Below, piece by piece: positions 25,256 through 38,000 of a stretch of 64,000 nucleotides of DNA (positions are counted from its first letter, which is position 1; each line of letters starts with the position of its first letter). Below the pieces are notes generated by a model that saw only the letters and a program-made list of their open reading frames with translations, had not been told where the DNA came from and made no database searches. The translations under genes and the position numbers were made by a program. The DNA lies in NCBI GenBank assembly GCA_028554755.1, contig JAPTOF010000002.1:26841001-26905000 (forward strand), read 5' to 3'. The stretch comes from Cordia subcordata (lineage: Eukaryota > Streptophyta > Magnoliopsida > Boraginales > Cordiaceae).

Positions 25256-25677
25256 TGTTAGGAAATTAAGACGCATAGTATAAATCACATACTCGCAGTG
25301 GAATTAGTGCAAATAATGAGAAAAGAAGCACACTATTATGTGTGGTTCGGCTCTCTGCTTACCTCCACGAAAATTCCACTAGATAGAAAACAAAAATTAC
25401 ACATGATGATGATTTCTTGTACGGCTTGAAAAGTCTAAATATTCCCTCATAGTGCTTACAATGGCTCTTTTGTCACTAGGAATACACAAATGTGAGACAC
25501 GCATTTAATAAACAACTAATGCTAGAACCCTATTTATAGAGGAGACAATTCATTGTACTTCAAGACAAGGGTTTTCTTTTAAATCAAACTTGCCACAACT
25601 AAGATTTTGACTCTCCCTAGAACTCTTACCTAATTTTAGTATGGGCTTGGACTTTGTACTCAAGTCACAACCCAACA
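25256..25677. mobile_element. Solo LTR (422 bp)
   Basis: It begins TGTTAGGAAATT and ends CACAACCCAACA. The perfect 5-bp duplication CAAGA lies at 25251-25255 and 25678-25682. Internal sequence includes GTGTGGTTCGGCTCTCTGC and a CCCTATTTATAGAGG TATA-like segment. No internal coding region is present. Confidence 0.85.
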
Positions 25678-25682
25678 CAAGA

Positions 25683-26071
25683 TGTTCATATATAAGATGG
25701 TTTTCAAATAACACTATAATTCATTATATTGAGACAACTTGCAAGTAAAACAATATTGTTTATCGAAAATTAACTTGGATTTTTTTTTTGACCCAAGTTT
25801 TTAACTTTAATTTTTTTGTTGAATGGTTTGATCTTTTCAAAGCTTTGGAAACAGTTGTCGAGTGTCCTTAACGACTAGCTTATATTAGTCTAATCTTAAT
25901 CTTAAAAAAAAAAACCGCATATATCTTAACCATTACATTGGATGCTTAAGCTCTTGAAGCCATTTGTTCATAGAAAGATGCTTAATTTTCACAACAAATA
26001 AAGTCCTAGTAGAAATGACAAGTCTGAGTATCTATCAAACTTCACAAATTTAAACTCGAATGTAATTAGTT

Positions 26072-26107
<36 letters not shown>

Positions 26108-27465
26108 CTTTTTCTTTTCAAAAATGGAACTTAACCGGTTAAAAATCCATTGATTAGATCTTAACTCGACAAATATAAGATAGAGCTACCAAAAAACTTG
26201 ACCTAACTCAAAACACAATAATAAAAACTAAAAAAATCAGTTTAGATGGAAAAATAACCTTAAAAAATGTATATTAAAATCAATTGAATAAATAAACATC
26301 TGAGAAAAATACAATTCACAAATAGAAAAGATCAACAAAAATAGAGGAACTAGAATCAATATATAACTAAGATAATAAAATTCAAGATAAACCACATATT
26401 TGGGATATGTTTTGGATCATGACATTCCTTGACCAACTTTTGTAATTTAATGTATTGGGCCAAAACAAGCATTGGGCCCATACTACAATTTATGTAGTGG
26501 GCCAATAGAAAAATATATGTGTGTGCATGTTTGTAAATCATATGTTCTATTATATATTGTAATAAATTAATTTTCGAGTTTCGAGACTTTTCAAGATCCA
26601 TTAGTAAACATTATCTATTATTTATTTGGTAACTCTTTTTGAAGATCACACCGTAATTAATGAACACAATGTCAATTCTGTATTTAAATCAAATCCAGTA
26701 CTTTTTAAATATGAGCTTACATCTTATAGTCTGTATTTTTTTTATAGTGCTTTTTGCTTTTAGTGTTATTACTTATTTGGTGTTGTTTTCAACTATTGCT
26801 GTAACCTTCAACCTTTTCGGTTCTCTAGTTGATGCTACTTGTATTATAAGTGTGTTAGGCTGCCTCTGATGGTACTAATATGTTCTATCCCTTGGGTCTT
26901 TCTAAATTTCACTTGGATATATTTCTCCATTGTTAGAAAACTTTTCTTTTAATTTTCTTTTCCCGTACTAGTTATGTCACTTAATATATTTTTGGATATG
27001 TTAATCCCGTGACAGATTAGATTAACTCATATGACTATGATAATTTTTTTCTTTTTCTATTTTTGCTAGGACTTTATACATTTTTCTCAGAGGTGAATTT
27101 TGTGTGTATATATCTCTTTTTTTTGGTACTAGCAGTTTGATATTATTTTTGGTAATGTAAATATGTAGCTTATTTTTGACAAAGGAAAAAAACACCACAA
27201 TGGCACACGAATGTATATGTAACTGTACTATGAAATAAATCCGATAACATAGTTTACGAATTATGAAAAGTTACTTTTCAGATGGCAAAGTTAAGAAAGA
27301 AAGAAATGGCCCACTCTCTGGCTACCAAACTCGTCAGTAATTAATTATACATCTCAGGCTCAGGAGCTGAACAGAAAACAACTACTGCTCTTCATTTCCC
27401 TTCCTTGTTAAGGTATTCCAGTTAGAGATCAAGTACACCCACAAGCATCATTGTCTTAAAATTAA
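25683..27465. other. AT-rich intergenic spacer
   Basis: No gene recognised. It contains a TTA microsatellite at 26086-26107 and long poly-T/A runs. Confidence 0.5.
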
Positions 27466-27558
27466 AGGATAGTTCAAGTGGTTGAAATTATCTTTTTTCA
27501 AACATAAGGTTCTGAGTTCAATTCTGTGACGACAGGTGTTTGACAAAAGAAAAAAGCA
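27466..27558 (+). mobile_element. tRNA-derived SINE
   Basis: The pol III A-box-like TAGTTCAAGTGG (27470-27481) is followed 28 bases later by the B-box-like GGTTCTGAGTTCAATTC (27509-27525), then a GACAAAAGAAAAAA tail. The spacing and the TGGTTGAAATTATC... segment match the head of common plant tRNA-derived SINEs. Confidence 0.6.
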
Positions 27559-27559
27559 T

Positions 27560-30460
27560 TATTGTCCCATTGTTGGTCTGGTTGTTTTTTGCTTTTCTTT
27601 TTTGTTTTCTTTTCTGCCAAGAGAAATTCATATTAAATAAGAATAGATTACTTCTGTTTCATCTGTAGTACAGTAATAATATGCTTCAACATATCTTTTA
27701 TGATTAATTAAGAGTTACACAATATTGTAACTGAAAATATGAATTTAAATTCGAAGACGATTTCTATTTTATAATAAGAATTTATTACTAAATTCTCTAT
27801 TTCTTAGAGTGAATTTGTTCGAGACGAATCACTTTAGCGAAAACTCCACTCAAGAAGCTTAACACTATGGTCAGTAGGATGAATCTTCCTGAAACAAAAC
27901 AGACCACCTTAATTTTAGTGCAACCTAAGATGAGTCTAAAAATGTCAATCATTATACATGACCTTTTACTTATTTTCCTTTTTCTGTCTTGGCCAGGAAA
28001 AAAAAAAAAGAAAAGAAAAGAAGAATCATGGTTCTCCCTATGGTGCCTTTTTTTTAAAAAAAAAAAATAGAAACAATAAAATATCTTATGTAAAGATCAA
28101 ACTGAGGATATAGAAAACAAAGTATTTATGCACAAGTAAGCTTAACTGAGTACAAGTTCAAACGAAATGACAAAAAATATCATATTGCATAAGTGACTCA
28201 AGCTACAACAGTTGCACACGAATGTGCTAAGATGCATAGCTAGTAGCGGACAATAGATGAAAAAATTTCAAGCAAAGGAGGAACAACTTCAATCAACAAT
28301 TAGAACAAGCTATAAGGCTAAGCGAACTTAAGACTGTAACAAACTAAGGGGAAAAAAACAGGAAAACTGAGGGTTCTCCTTATGGTCAGGCTTGACGGAT
28401 TATGCAGTGAGATTCTTGGAAACAACTTTTTTTGATAAGAAGAGAAACTGTTATTTTAAATACATAAGATTATGAAAAAAATATTATTTCAAAATTTGAA
28501 AATGCCCAGACCTGTCATTTGGCCGCCCAACTGAAATATTATTCCGTATTTGACCACAGTGTTTATTTTTCTTTTTTCCTCCATACGGAAAAAGAAAAAT
28601 TTGACTGTCTTTTATCAGATATTTTTATTAGGATATTCATGTTGAACTGAATAGGTCCTCATGCAACGATATGCACCTGTACCGATATTGAGATTTGATT
28701 TTTACTGGAAATGTAAAACCAGCTAAAGGATATCTTGCTCTTGGTGCCCACACGTGGCAGTTTGCCTGGAAAATATTTGCAAAAATAGATTTTTTCTTTT
28801 TAACAAATACTACGTTATCCTATACAATTCGTGTAGTTAGCTTATTTTTTTGTAATTTTTTTAGTTAGTTGATTAACTCCTTGCATTTTAAATTATACCA
28901 TACCCCCTATGCTTTTAAATGGTGGCATAGTTACGTCTTTTCACTATTATCTAAATATCATTAAATATAAGAGTATTTGTGAAAATATAAAGTAAATTAC
29001 ACTTTTTAACACTTATAGATTTTCCAGGAAGTTAATATGAACGAAAAATATTAAGATATGAGATTATGTGTCTTTTGTAAAATGTAAGGGGTAATATAGA
29101 AAATTCTAAAAGTTAATTAGTTAATTAACATACATTTTATCTATTTCTGTTTATATATATATATAGATATAGTAAGAGATTGAGTAAACAAAGTAGATAA
29201 AATTATCAAAGAAAGCGTACATCAAGAGCCTAATAACATAAGTACGATTAACAAAAATAAAATACAGAAATTCCCACAACAACGTGAGCTGGAGAGGAAG
29301 ATAACCCTTGGTTGATGGTTTCTCCAATAATAATTTTCAATTCTCACTTTTAATGAGCTCCCAACCTCACTTTCTTAAATTTTTAAGGGGTCAAAATTTG
29401 TGTGACATGTCTCTTTTTGTCTTTTCTTGTGTTTGGTCCTTTGTTTTTCCATTTTTCTCAAAAACAACAAAACATTTTATATAAATATCAAAGAGAGTTT
29501 AAATAGAACAAAATTTTTATAAACAAGTATGCCTAACATAAAAAAGGAATATAAGTCCAAATAAAAGTAAAAGCTTATCATTATTGCATTAACGACCCCC
29601 AATTGTCACATGGTTTGCACGAACATGCCGAGATACATAAACAGTAGTGGACAATAAAAAGGAAGAAGAACTCTAATTGGAGACTGAAACAAAGCATAAG
29701 GTTAAATGAATTTGTACTATAATAAACTGAACAAAAGAGTTATGACTAATATACAATCAAAACATATTACAACAAAAACAAGCAAAAATTACTACACAAA
29801 AAAATAAATAAAAGAAAAGTCCAAATAACAAAAATTATAGAATATAAAAAAAAAAGATATGATAATTCCAACTAAAGGCTAGAATTTCGTGAAAAATTAT
29901 ACACGTGGAGAAAAACTCTCAATGAAGAAAGAAAAAAAAAAAAGCAGAGAAGAAGGGTTTTAGGTGGGTAGGGAGGGGTTGGAGAGGAAGAAAGGGGATT
30001 TGTGCTTGGCCTACTTGGCCTGATAAGTGTAGAAACATTTAACTTAGGAAATATCTATAATTACTTCAAAATATGGCCTTCAAGGCCCGATCTAATTTGA
30101 CAAAGAAAAAAACAAATGAAATAAAATAAAAAAAGAGCCTACTTAAGTGCACCTCCGATATATTCAAAAGTCCGCTTTTCTATTTGCGAGTAAGTAGTCA
30201 ACTTTTTCTTTGATGCGAACAATATAAATTCTTCAAATCTGTTCCCACACATCTTTACAACAATCTTAAACATTTCTTCCCTATTCAACTTTCATTTTAC
30301 ATTCTTCTTTCAATGCGATAGAAACCCTTGAAGTTGTGCATTATATTTTTGTTTTCTTGATCATTTTTCTCTCTTAACAATTTTTCGTTTGTTTGTTCTC
30401 AAAACTCTTTTTCTCATAATATCATATCATTATATATATAAGATAGTGATCGGAGATTGG
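27560..30460. other. AT-rich spacer upstream of the MADS-box remnant
   Basis: No gene seen. At 28860-29140 two A/T-rich arms (ATTAACTCCTTGCATTTTAA and AAAATGTAAGGGGTAATATA...AGTTAATTAGTTAAT) suggest a degraded MITE. 29860-30300 may include the promoter of the MADS-box copy. Confidence 0.4.
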
Positions 30461-31221
30461 ATGGGTCGTGCTAAACTACAAATAAAGAAAATTGAAAACA
30501 ACGTTAGTAGACAGGTAACGTTCTCAAAGCGTAGAAATGGACTCATAAAAAAGGCTTCGAGCTCTCAGTCCTTTGTGACATTGATATTGCTCTGATCATG
30601 TTCTCTCCATCGGGTCGTCCCAGTCACTTCTCTGGTAAAAAAAGGTACTTCACCCTACAAGTTGATCATCATCTTTTTTGCAATTTAATTACATTTTTTT
30701 TCTTGTTACATATGCATGTATAAATAGATGTTTCCTAATTTTATTGTTAAAACAAATCCGAATTTCACTTATTAATTGTCCTTTTTCTAATAGTGTAATG
30801 TTGCGATTTGAGATTCGGTATTTTTCATATTAAATGGTAAATATGAAAAAAGAGAAAAATTACACTTTTGCCAATTCAAAATCGAGATCTATAATCCTAA
30901 CCAAATATTGGAGCCTCTATTTTACGTTTTACGCTATACGTTTTTTTTTTAAATTGTTTTTCTTGCATTTTTTATTTCAGTTGATTATGTCGGCTATTAT
31001 TGCTATCTTTTTTGTTTTTTAATTAAACCCATGATTGAAGATGTGTTGATTCGTTTACTAAATCTATCTGATGGAGAAACAGAGAAGTATGTCCTCCAAT
31101 TCTCCAGTATTTGTGCCCTCGATACATCGGCGAACAAATCAATTGCAAAAACTAATTTAATTAATTCTTTTTTGTTTGATTCTTTTAGTGCTCTAGCTGA
31201 TCAAAACTTTGACAAAGAGAG
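30461..31221 (+). pseudogene. Truncated MIKC*-type MADS-box gene (AGL66/AGL104-like)
   Basis: Exon 1 (30461-30644) encodes a start-complete MADS domain: [13 protein letters not shown], then [16 protein letters not shown]. After a one-base deletion near 30556 the next frame gives [20 protein letters not shown] and ends before a good GT donor. Exon 2 (31033-31086) encodes IEDVLIRLLNLSDGETE and exon 3 (31189-31221) ALADQNFDKER, matching the region after the MADS box in AGL66/AGL104 proteins. The exon 2 acceptor reads AT instead of AG. No later exons (K-like region, C terminus) are found. MIKC* factors regulate late pollen genes in Arabidopsis. This copy lacks most of the gene and has two disabling lesions; the original donor locus is outside the window. 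Confidence 0.85.
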
Positions 31222-31840
31222 GTTGTTATCCATTCAAAATCCTTTAATTTTTAAAATTAATGAATAAGTATCTGAGACATATTGAATTTTTTATTTTAGC
31301 AGCCAAATAAATACGTTAGCTAGGCATAGCATAGACCAAAAAAAAAAAAATAAATAATAATAATAATAATAATGTCAATGGTAGCTTGCCCAGGAATTTT
31401 TTCCGCAAAAACCCCTCCCCTACCCCACAGGTACCCCTGTAAAATCGGACAGGACAGTCTACCATTGACATTCCTAACGTAAACAAAAATTAGTTTTTTA
31501 AAGATAAGATGACACTATTTGGGGTATGAATATAATAATATTATATAATATAATAAATAATAATTATTTTTATTAATTACAACAACAACAACAGCAGCAG
31601 CAATAATAATAATAACAACATTGCAAAATCTGTGGTGGAATTGACCCCAAATAGGGAAAGGAAAGAAATGCCATGGTGAATATGCCCCATATGGGTGACG
31701 GCGGAAGACCAATAGCCTCATTAATTTGTGAAAGAAAGGTTATTACAAAACTGAACATGGGGGCCACTTCAGTTACATTTCGGTCTATCAAGATTTTCAA
31801 AGATCTATATACGTGTACAACCCTCGAGAACAAACTTATC
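31222..31840. repeat. Repeat mosaic after the MADS remnant
   Basis: An inverted pair AATGTCAATGGTAG (31370) and CTACCATTGACATT (near 31460) surrounds a C-rich hAT-like fragment. A compound ACA/GCA/ATA microsatellite lies at 31578-31620. The 31625-31830 segment shows an open minus frame with no family I recognise. Confidence 0.5.
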
Positions 31841-32756
31841 TTATTTATATTTATACTATATAGAAGAATCTTTTATAATATAATAATGATAAGTATTGCA
31901 CAAATAATATCCGATAATTATAATATATAATCTGAATTAATTGTAAATATCTATGGTAATTCTCCAATTTGGCTGTTATCAAATTGTTACCTATTTTAAT
32001 TATTTTCTATTACAACAATCAGAAATTATTACAATTTACTTAATATGTCATTATCGTATAATATTATTTATGGTAATTTGAGTTTTGTTTAATATCGACA
32101 AATTACCTTTTTTATTCACATGTTTTTTATATTTAGATTCTATATTCTATATTATAAATTTTTTTTTCAGTTTCACCTACATACGCCATTATACATTTAA
32201 TTTTATTTTGTCCCTTCGGTCAACTGTCTTCTTTAAAACTTGAGTATTGTATCTATCCTTTCTCCTAAAACAATATTTTTATTGCAAATTTGGCAGCAGG
32301 TATTCCTTAATTACTAGATAACTTGATATACTTATCTCATCTTAATGTTTCATTTACTTTTTATCTTTAAGAATTTATTTGTGTTTTTTATGTGTGTTTT
32401 TATCTGTAAAACTATTAGTATTCTTATCCACTAATAACAATAAATTTTATTATGAAATATTATAATAATTAAATAAGATACTTAAATTCAGAAAGTAAAA
32501 AAAAGGAAAACGTTTGGAAAAAGAAAAGACAATCTACATTTATTTAAGTTTAACTCATTTGTAGAAATAAAACTATTATTGAATTAGGACAGTTAGTATT
32601 AAAAGAGAAATATAAATTCTATTTCTATATGAATTCATGTTTATTTTTCTTAAAATATAATTTGATAATAATATTTAGATTAATATAAAAACTCTATTTT
32701 TTAAAAAAATCAATCATATATTTCACAACCCGTGCGTGGCACGGGTATTACACTAG
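31840..32756 (+). mobile_element. Non-autonomous Helitron
   Basis: The 3' end is clear: an 8-bp GC-rich hairpin (ACCCGTGC, loop GTG, GCACGGGT, 32728-32746), seven bases, then CTAG followed by T (32753-32757). That is the diagnostic Helitron terminus. The 5' end is only suggested by TTATACTATATAGAAG near 31851. No Rep/helicase coding is present. Confidence 0.65.
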
Positions 32757-33736
32757 TTATATTAATAAAATTGTATCTCAATGACGATATGAGAGCTTTA
32801 AAAGCTACTACATCATCTCTTTATCATTATTTTGAAACATGATACATGTAAATTAATTAATTAAAATATTTAAATCCCATCCATAGGTTTTCCACTTTGA
32901 AATGACTCATTTTCTTATCATCATATGAAACACTCGAGAAGAGCAATCTTGCTAATTTTAGTTAATAGTCGTACTGAATTATGATTTTGACTTTTCACTT
33001 TTCGTCAGCTCTTTTTTAGGCTTTTCTTCTGCCAAATTTCTACTCAGCTCCATGCCTTCACATTATATATATATGTACATATATTACATATATATTTATA
33101 TAAAATTTATAATTGGTTGGTTGGATAGTGATTCATAGAATCTGAATCTACTATTGTTGTTAATAGACTAATACGATATCGCTTTTGAGACTTTGGATCG
33201 TTTTATGCAGCCCCTGTTTATAGTTGTTGACTCTACAAAAGGTTATATGATATTTATACATGTGAAAGTTTATCTATGGAATTACTAGAATTTCAATAAT
33301 TCTTTTGATTATTATACTATTTTAGTTATACTATTTTTGTTTGTTTATGATTTTCCTTAAACTTTTGGCCCTCGTAGATGGATTTACATTACCATAATGT
33401 TTTTTCGCTTGGCTTGTGATTCTCCAACTGGAAATTAGATGTGAATTTTCTTTGCCCGACTTGTGGACTTGTGTATAGACTAGAGCATCCAATCTTTAGT
33501 TGCTCAAGATTTAGTTAGTTATTTGATACTATCAAGTTGATATTATCAAAGTTTTAATTTGATATTATAAGTTTTAGTTAGTTATTTAGAAAGTGCAACT
33601 TAGATTATTTGTTAAATATGATTAAAATTATGAATGTAATATTGTATATAATTAAAACATTAATAATTTAATATTTAAAATTGAATTTTAAATTAAAATG
33701 TTAAAAAATTCATATTCACAAAATAATAAAAAAATT
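32757..33736. other. Helitron 5'-like fragment and AT-rich spacer
   Basis: Directly after the Helitron terminus, TATATTAATAAAATTGTATC (32758) matches the 5' segment of the Helitron-like repeat at 39587. The rest to the MULE is AT-rich without a gene. Confidence 0.5.
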
Positions 33737-33842
33737 GGAAAAAATTCACATTACCCCCCTGTAATATGAAAAAGTATCACGGTACCCCCTATGTTTCTAA
33801 AACTTCAGATAGCCCCTTGTGTTTTTCTGAAATTGATCCTAG
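33737..33842 (+). repeat. Left terminal inverted repeat of MULE
   Basis: Matches the complement of 39402-39506 with scattered substitutions; shared internal blocks include ACCCCCTATGTTT and AACTTCAGATAGCCCCTTG. Confidence 0.93.
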
Positions 33843-34304
33843 TAGCGCCCTCCGTTTATTTTCCTGTTAAATGTGAGCAACATGCGCTAGGTAAGCAACT
33901 AGTTTAATATTTCAAAGTAATTTATTTTACATTTTGACGAAAATAGCCTTTATAACACATTAAAAACTTGTCTTTTGCTCAAGAAGCTTCACTCCAACGT
34001 TTCTTTGCAGCTTCATCTAGGGCTTGAGCTTCATCCAAGATATTCCAAACCAAGTTCATATCAAGGTTAGTTGGCTTAATCCTTGCTTATGATATGTCTA
34101 TGTAAATACATTTGGTGTGGTAAAGTTTGAATCTTGGGTGTAAAACATTGAAGTTTTTGGTGTAAATTTTTGGTAAAGCTTGCATTTTGGGCGTATAACT
34201 TTGTTATTTTTTGCTATAAAATAGTAGTAAAGCTTGTCAGTTTTCTTGGACTTTTTGCCTCTTTAAATGTTTTGGTTACTCCTGTAGAAGATTTAGAGAG
34301 GAAA

Positions 34305-34727
34305 ATGTCAAGCATGAGTAGTCGAAGTTCACACCATAGCTCAAGTCACTCTTCAGTCGTTGATTGCCCGATTGACGTGCGTTTCAAAACTCAACGGTGT
34401 GTTTGTGGTAACTGGTTTAACATCAAGATTGTGTGGAGAGTTAATGGTACAAGAGGCCGATTATTCCACACATGTCCCGGTTGCAATCGTTTTAAATGGT
34501 GTTATCTTGTCACAGCAACTTGGACACATAATCAGTAACCTCTAATGGCACCAAGGAGGGATAATCTACTGAAAACTATGGAGGACGATGAGGAGGTCAA
34601 TTATCCAATGACTCGCGAAACAAGTCAAAACCGTGAAGTAGAGAAGATGAAAATGTTAATGACTGGCAGTTGTATATTTTCTCTAGTAAAGTTCCTAATT
34701 GTTGTGATGTTGTTATTTACAGGTTAA
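34305..34727 (+). pseudogene. GRF-type zinc finger plus membrane segment, MULE-borne second gene
   Basis: ATG at 34305 opens a frame with a Ser/His-rich start (MSSMSSRSSHHSSSHSS). Next is a GRF-type zinc finger: RCVCGNW, then NGTRGRLFHTCPGCNRFKW (about 34400-34500), with the Cys-x-Cys...Cys-x2-Cys ligands and Gly-Arg-x-Phe core. A TAA at 34536-34538 interrupts the frame, which then continues unshifted through an acidic/charged stretch (MEDDEEVNYP...REVEKMKM) to a hydrophobic C-terminal segment (FSLVKFLIVVMLLFTG) and a stop at 34725-34727. Finger, charged linker and C-terminal membrane segment match a known plant GRF-finger layout. GRF fingers bind single-stranded nucleic acid in characterised nucleases; the function here is unknown. 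The single stop makes this copy a pseudogene, unless the stop is an assembly error or an intron removes it. Confidence 0.72.
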
Positions 34728-35094
34728 TGTGTCATCTTAGTTATTTGGGTATCAATGAACAGGATAATGTATCCTGGTAGATAATGGAACATTTTCATGA
34801 CAATGTAAGTTTTTCATGACAATGAAGCCTTGTTTAGGTATATTTTGTGTTAGTCAAGACACAGCATGTGTAAAAAGATTGGAAATTATAGCTCTTTGAT
34901 GGTAGCAAATTATTGAGACAAATAAGCCAATAAATCCTTGACTTAAAATTTGCAAGACAATTTACAACAAGTTCATCCTAAAATATCAAGGTCCTAAAAA
35001 TGCATAAGACAATTTCATAAGTCTTGGCGAGTTCACAAAAAGTTCATCCTAATTACATTCACAAAAAGTCTTAACATTTTCCCTTGAAATTCTA

Positions 35095-38000
35095 TCACAT
35101 GTTGGTATCCCTTAGTCGTTTTCTCCTTGTGAGTACATTGTCTCGAAAGCTCGTATAAACTCTCATTCGGCCTCTTTCTAGGTTGCCACTTTCCGATGGA
35201 TTACTCCCAGCTTCACTTGAACTTTGCCCGCAGCCTGCACTACTTCTTCTCCCAATACGTCTACCTCTGCCAACACTTCTCCCTCGACCTTTCCCTCGAC
35301 CGGTCGTTGCATTAGGAACACCTATCCTTGGCCTTGCGGGTAGTTGAGTGCTAATTCTTGTAGTTGTGATGGATTCTTGAGTGTTTGTTGCCTACGTATC
35401 CAAATGAAAACCATAAAATGTAATTTAACTAGTATTATTATTAATAGGAATAAACTTAGGATAACTAAATGTGTCTTACATGTTCTGCATGAGATTGTTG
35501 TTGGTCTTCATTCACAAGCTGAGACCCTAAGTCTTGTCCCATTTCCTATCGTTAAAGAAGAATAATCACAAGTGCTATTCATAGATAATAAACATATAAG
35601 AGCAATAAAGGCATCAGTTTAACTAGATAACTAATAATGCTTTCACTTAGAGAATATTTAGGAATGTAGTTTGAGAAGTTTTATGTGAACTAAACATATC
35701 TTTACCTTTAACAGTGGTGAATTTGGGTGGAATGGATTTCGACACGAAGACTTATTAAGTCCTAATTGCAAGCATCTTTTGCATGTATGTGTTAATCCTC
35801 TTCTTGTTAAAACACTTGTTTTTTGTTTCTCATCAATGCCTTTTCTCCTTACTTTCTTGGGTCTACCTATTCTTTTGTGGACTATGGGTGGTTTCAAAGG
35901 CTTACATCCACTGTCAACATAGTCATTCATACCAGGGATTGCATGTATCATATGATTGTGGACTTTCATGTATACAGCTTTGGAGTAACAATGGTCAATG
36001 TAATCTTCCACATTTTTCCTATACTTGATAATACAAGCTAATGCATGAACACATGGATAGCCAGTCAATGCAAACATGCCACAACTACAATATCGAGTAA
36101 ACAGTTTCACAACATATTTGGTACTATTCTGGACCACTTCATACTCCTCTTCCCTACTCCAATTTGCCCACCATGACTTGGCCAAATTCTTAAGCTTCTT
36201 AATCTTTTTCATAGTGTTTGGACAAATTGCACCCTTATATTTTTCCATTCTGAGTCTTTTCACTTGAAATCTTGTCATCAACTTCTCTCTTATCATTTCA
36301 AACATAGTAGTCACAGGTTTATCTCTTGCTTCAAGTATATAGCTATTGAATGACTCACAGAGATTATTGATGAGGATATCACATTTTGATGCAGTAGGAA
36401 AGTAGGCCCTAGCCCATTGTTCTGGTGGGGTACTCCTAAGCCACTCCACGGTAGTCTCATTGTCCCCTACCTTTGGGTGTGCCTTTTTAATTAGTTTCAT
36501 ACACCGTTCATGTTCCCTCAAGTTTGCTATTGAAGCTGCTTTCCAAAACAAGTCTTTCACGTGCAAGCTTGGGTATTTCTTTTTGAAATTCTAGTACATG
36601 TGTCTAAGACAAAATCTATGGTAAACCCCTGGATATTCCTCTGTAAACACATCTATCGAACCTTTTTGTCTATCAGAAATGTAAGTCCATCCCTTTTTCT
36701 TTAGGAATACCAATAACTTCATGCAATTGTCTTAAGAACCATAACCATGTATCTCGCTTCTCAATGGAAACTACAACTAATGCTATTGGGAACATATTAT
36801 CATTTCCATCCCTTCCTATAGCTATCAACATCTGGCCCTCATAAGAAGACTTTAGAAAGCAACCATCTAGACCAATTATAGGCCTACAACCAAATAAAAA
36901 ACCATTCTTCATAGCTGCCACATAGAAAAACATGTTTTCAAATCTTGGATCAGCTAGACTTCTATTCACAGTCACAATTAATATGCTCCCTGGGTTATGC
37001 AATATTACTGTAGCACAATAATCCCTTACTCTAGAGTATTGTTCATCCCAATCTCCATGTATGATTTTTAGTGCCACGTGTTTAGCTCTCAAAACTGTTT
37101 GCTTGCTTACATTTAAATTGAACTCTGTCTTAATGTATCCTGCAATGTCTCTAACACTCATCCGAGGATTATCTCTAATAGATTGCTCAATTCTCTTCCC
37201 CAAATACTTATATGTGGCATGTTTGTTATCATGATGCCATCCACAATCATGCTTACCTTTCAAAGTCTTCACACAAAAAAGGGTTCCACCCATCACTGGT
37301 GAAGCATGTATCCTTCAATCACAACCATTCTTGCACACAGCTGTAACTCGTGAATTTTCATTCTTTTTGAAGTGTAACACAATGCCATGTCTGACAGTCT
37401 AGTTTCTAAGCACTTTCCTAAACTGCGCAGCTGATTCAAATGTCATTCCAACCAAGAACTCAAAATGTTGCATGTCAACATCTTCTTTATACTCAGGAAA
37501 TTGTCGACCACCATCATCATCAGAATCTGCAATATCCTTTATGCCTTCTTCATCCTTAACATCACTACACCATCCTTCTTCACCTCGAGTCCTTGCATCA
37601 GACTTCTCTCTCTTTCTTCTTTTCAACTCCTTCTATTTCTGCCTATATCTGATTTTTAAACGATCATATTTTTTTTTCAATTGTTGTCCCACATTACTGT
37701 CATTAAAGATGTCATCATCACTTGAGTCTTCCATATCTTCAAACATTCAATCATCATCATCAGAATTTGAGTCATACAATGTTTGTTCTACTGCATGCCC
37801 CTGCTCATTTTCATCAACATACCCTACTGCATGCTCTTGCTCATTATCATCAACATGTCCGGCCTCATGTTCTTGCTCATTATCATCAACATGTCATGCC
37901 TTATGCTGTTGCTCATTTTCTTGCTGATGATCATCAACATGTCTTGCCTTATTAGGACTGCCTTTATCCCTCTTTTACACATTATCATTGGTGCCCTCAT

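Noticed and set aside
31573..31833. Minus-strand open frame with a hydrophobic product
   Set aside because: Part of it is the translated ACA/GCA microsatellite and the rest matches no family I know.
35783..36267. Plus-strand open frames of 60-80 codons
   Set aside because: They lie antisense to the SWIM and catalytic region of the MULE transposase and have the composition of shadow frames.
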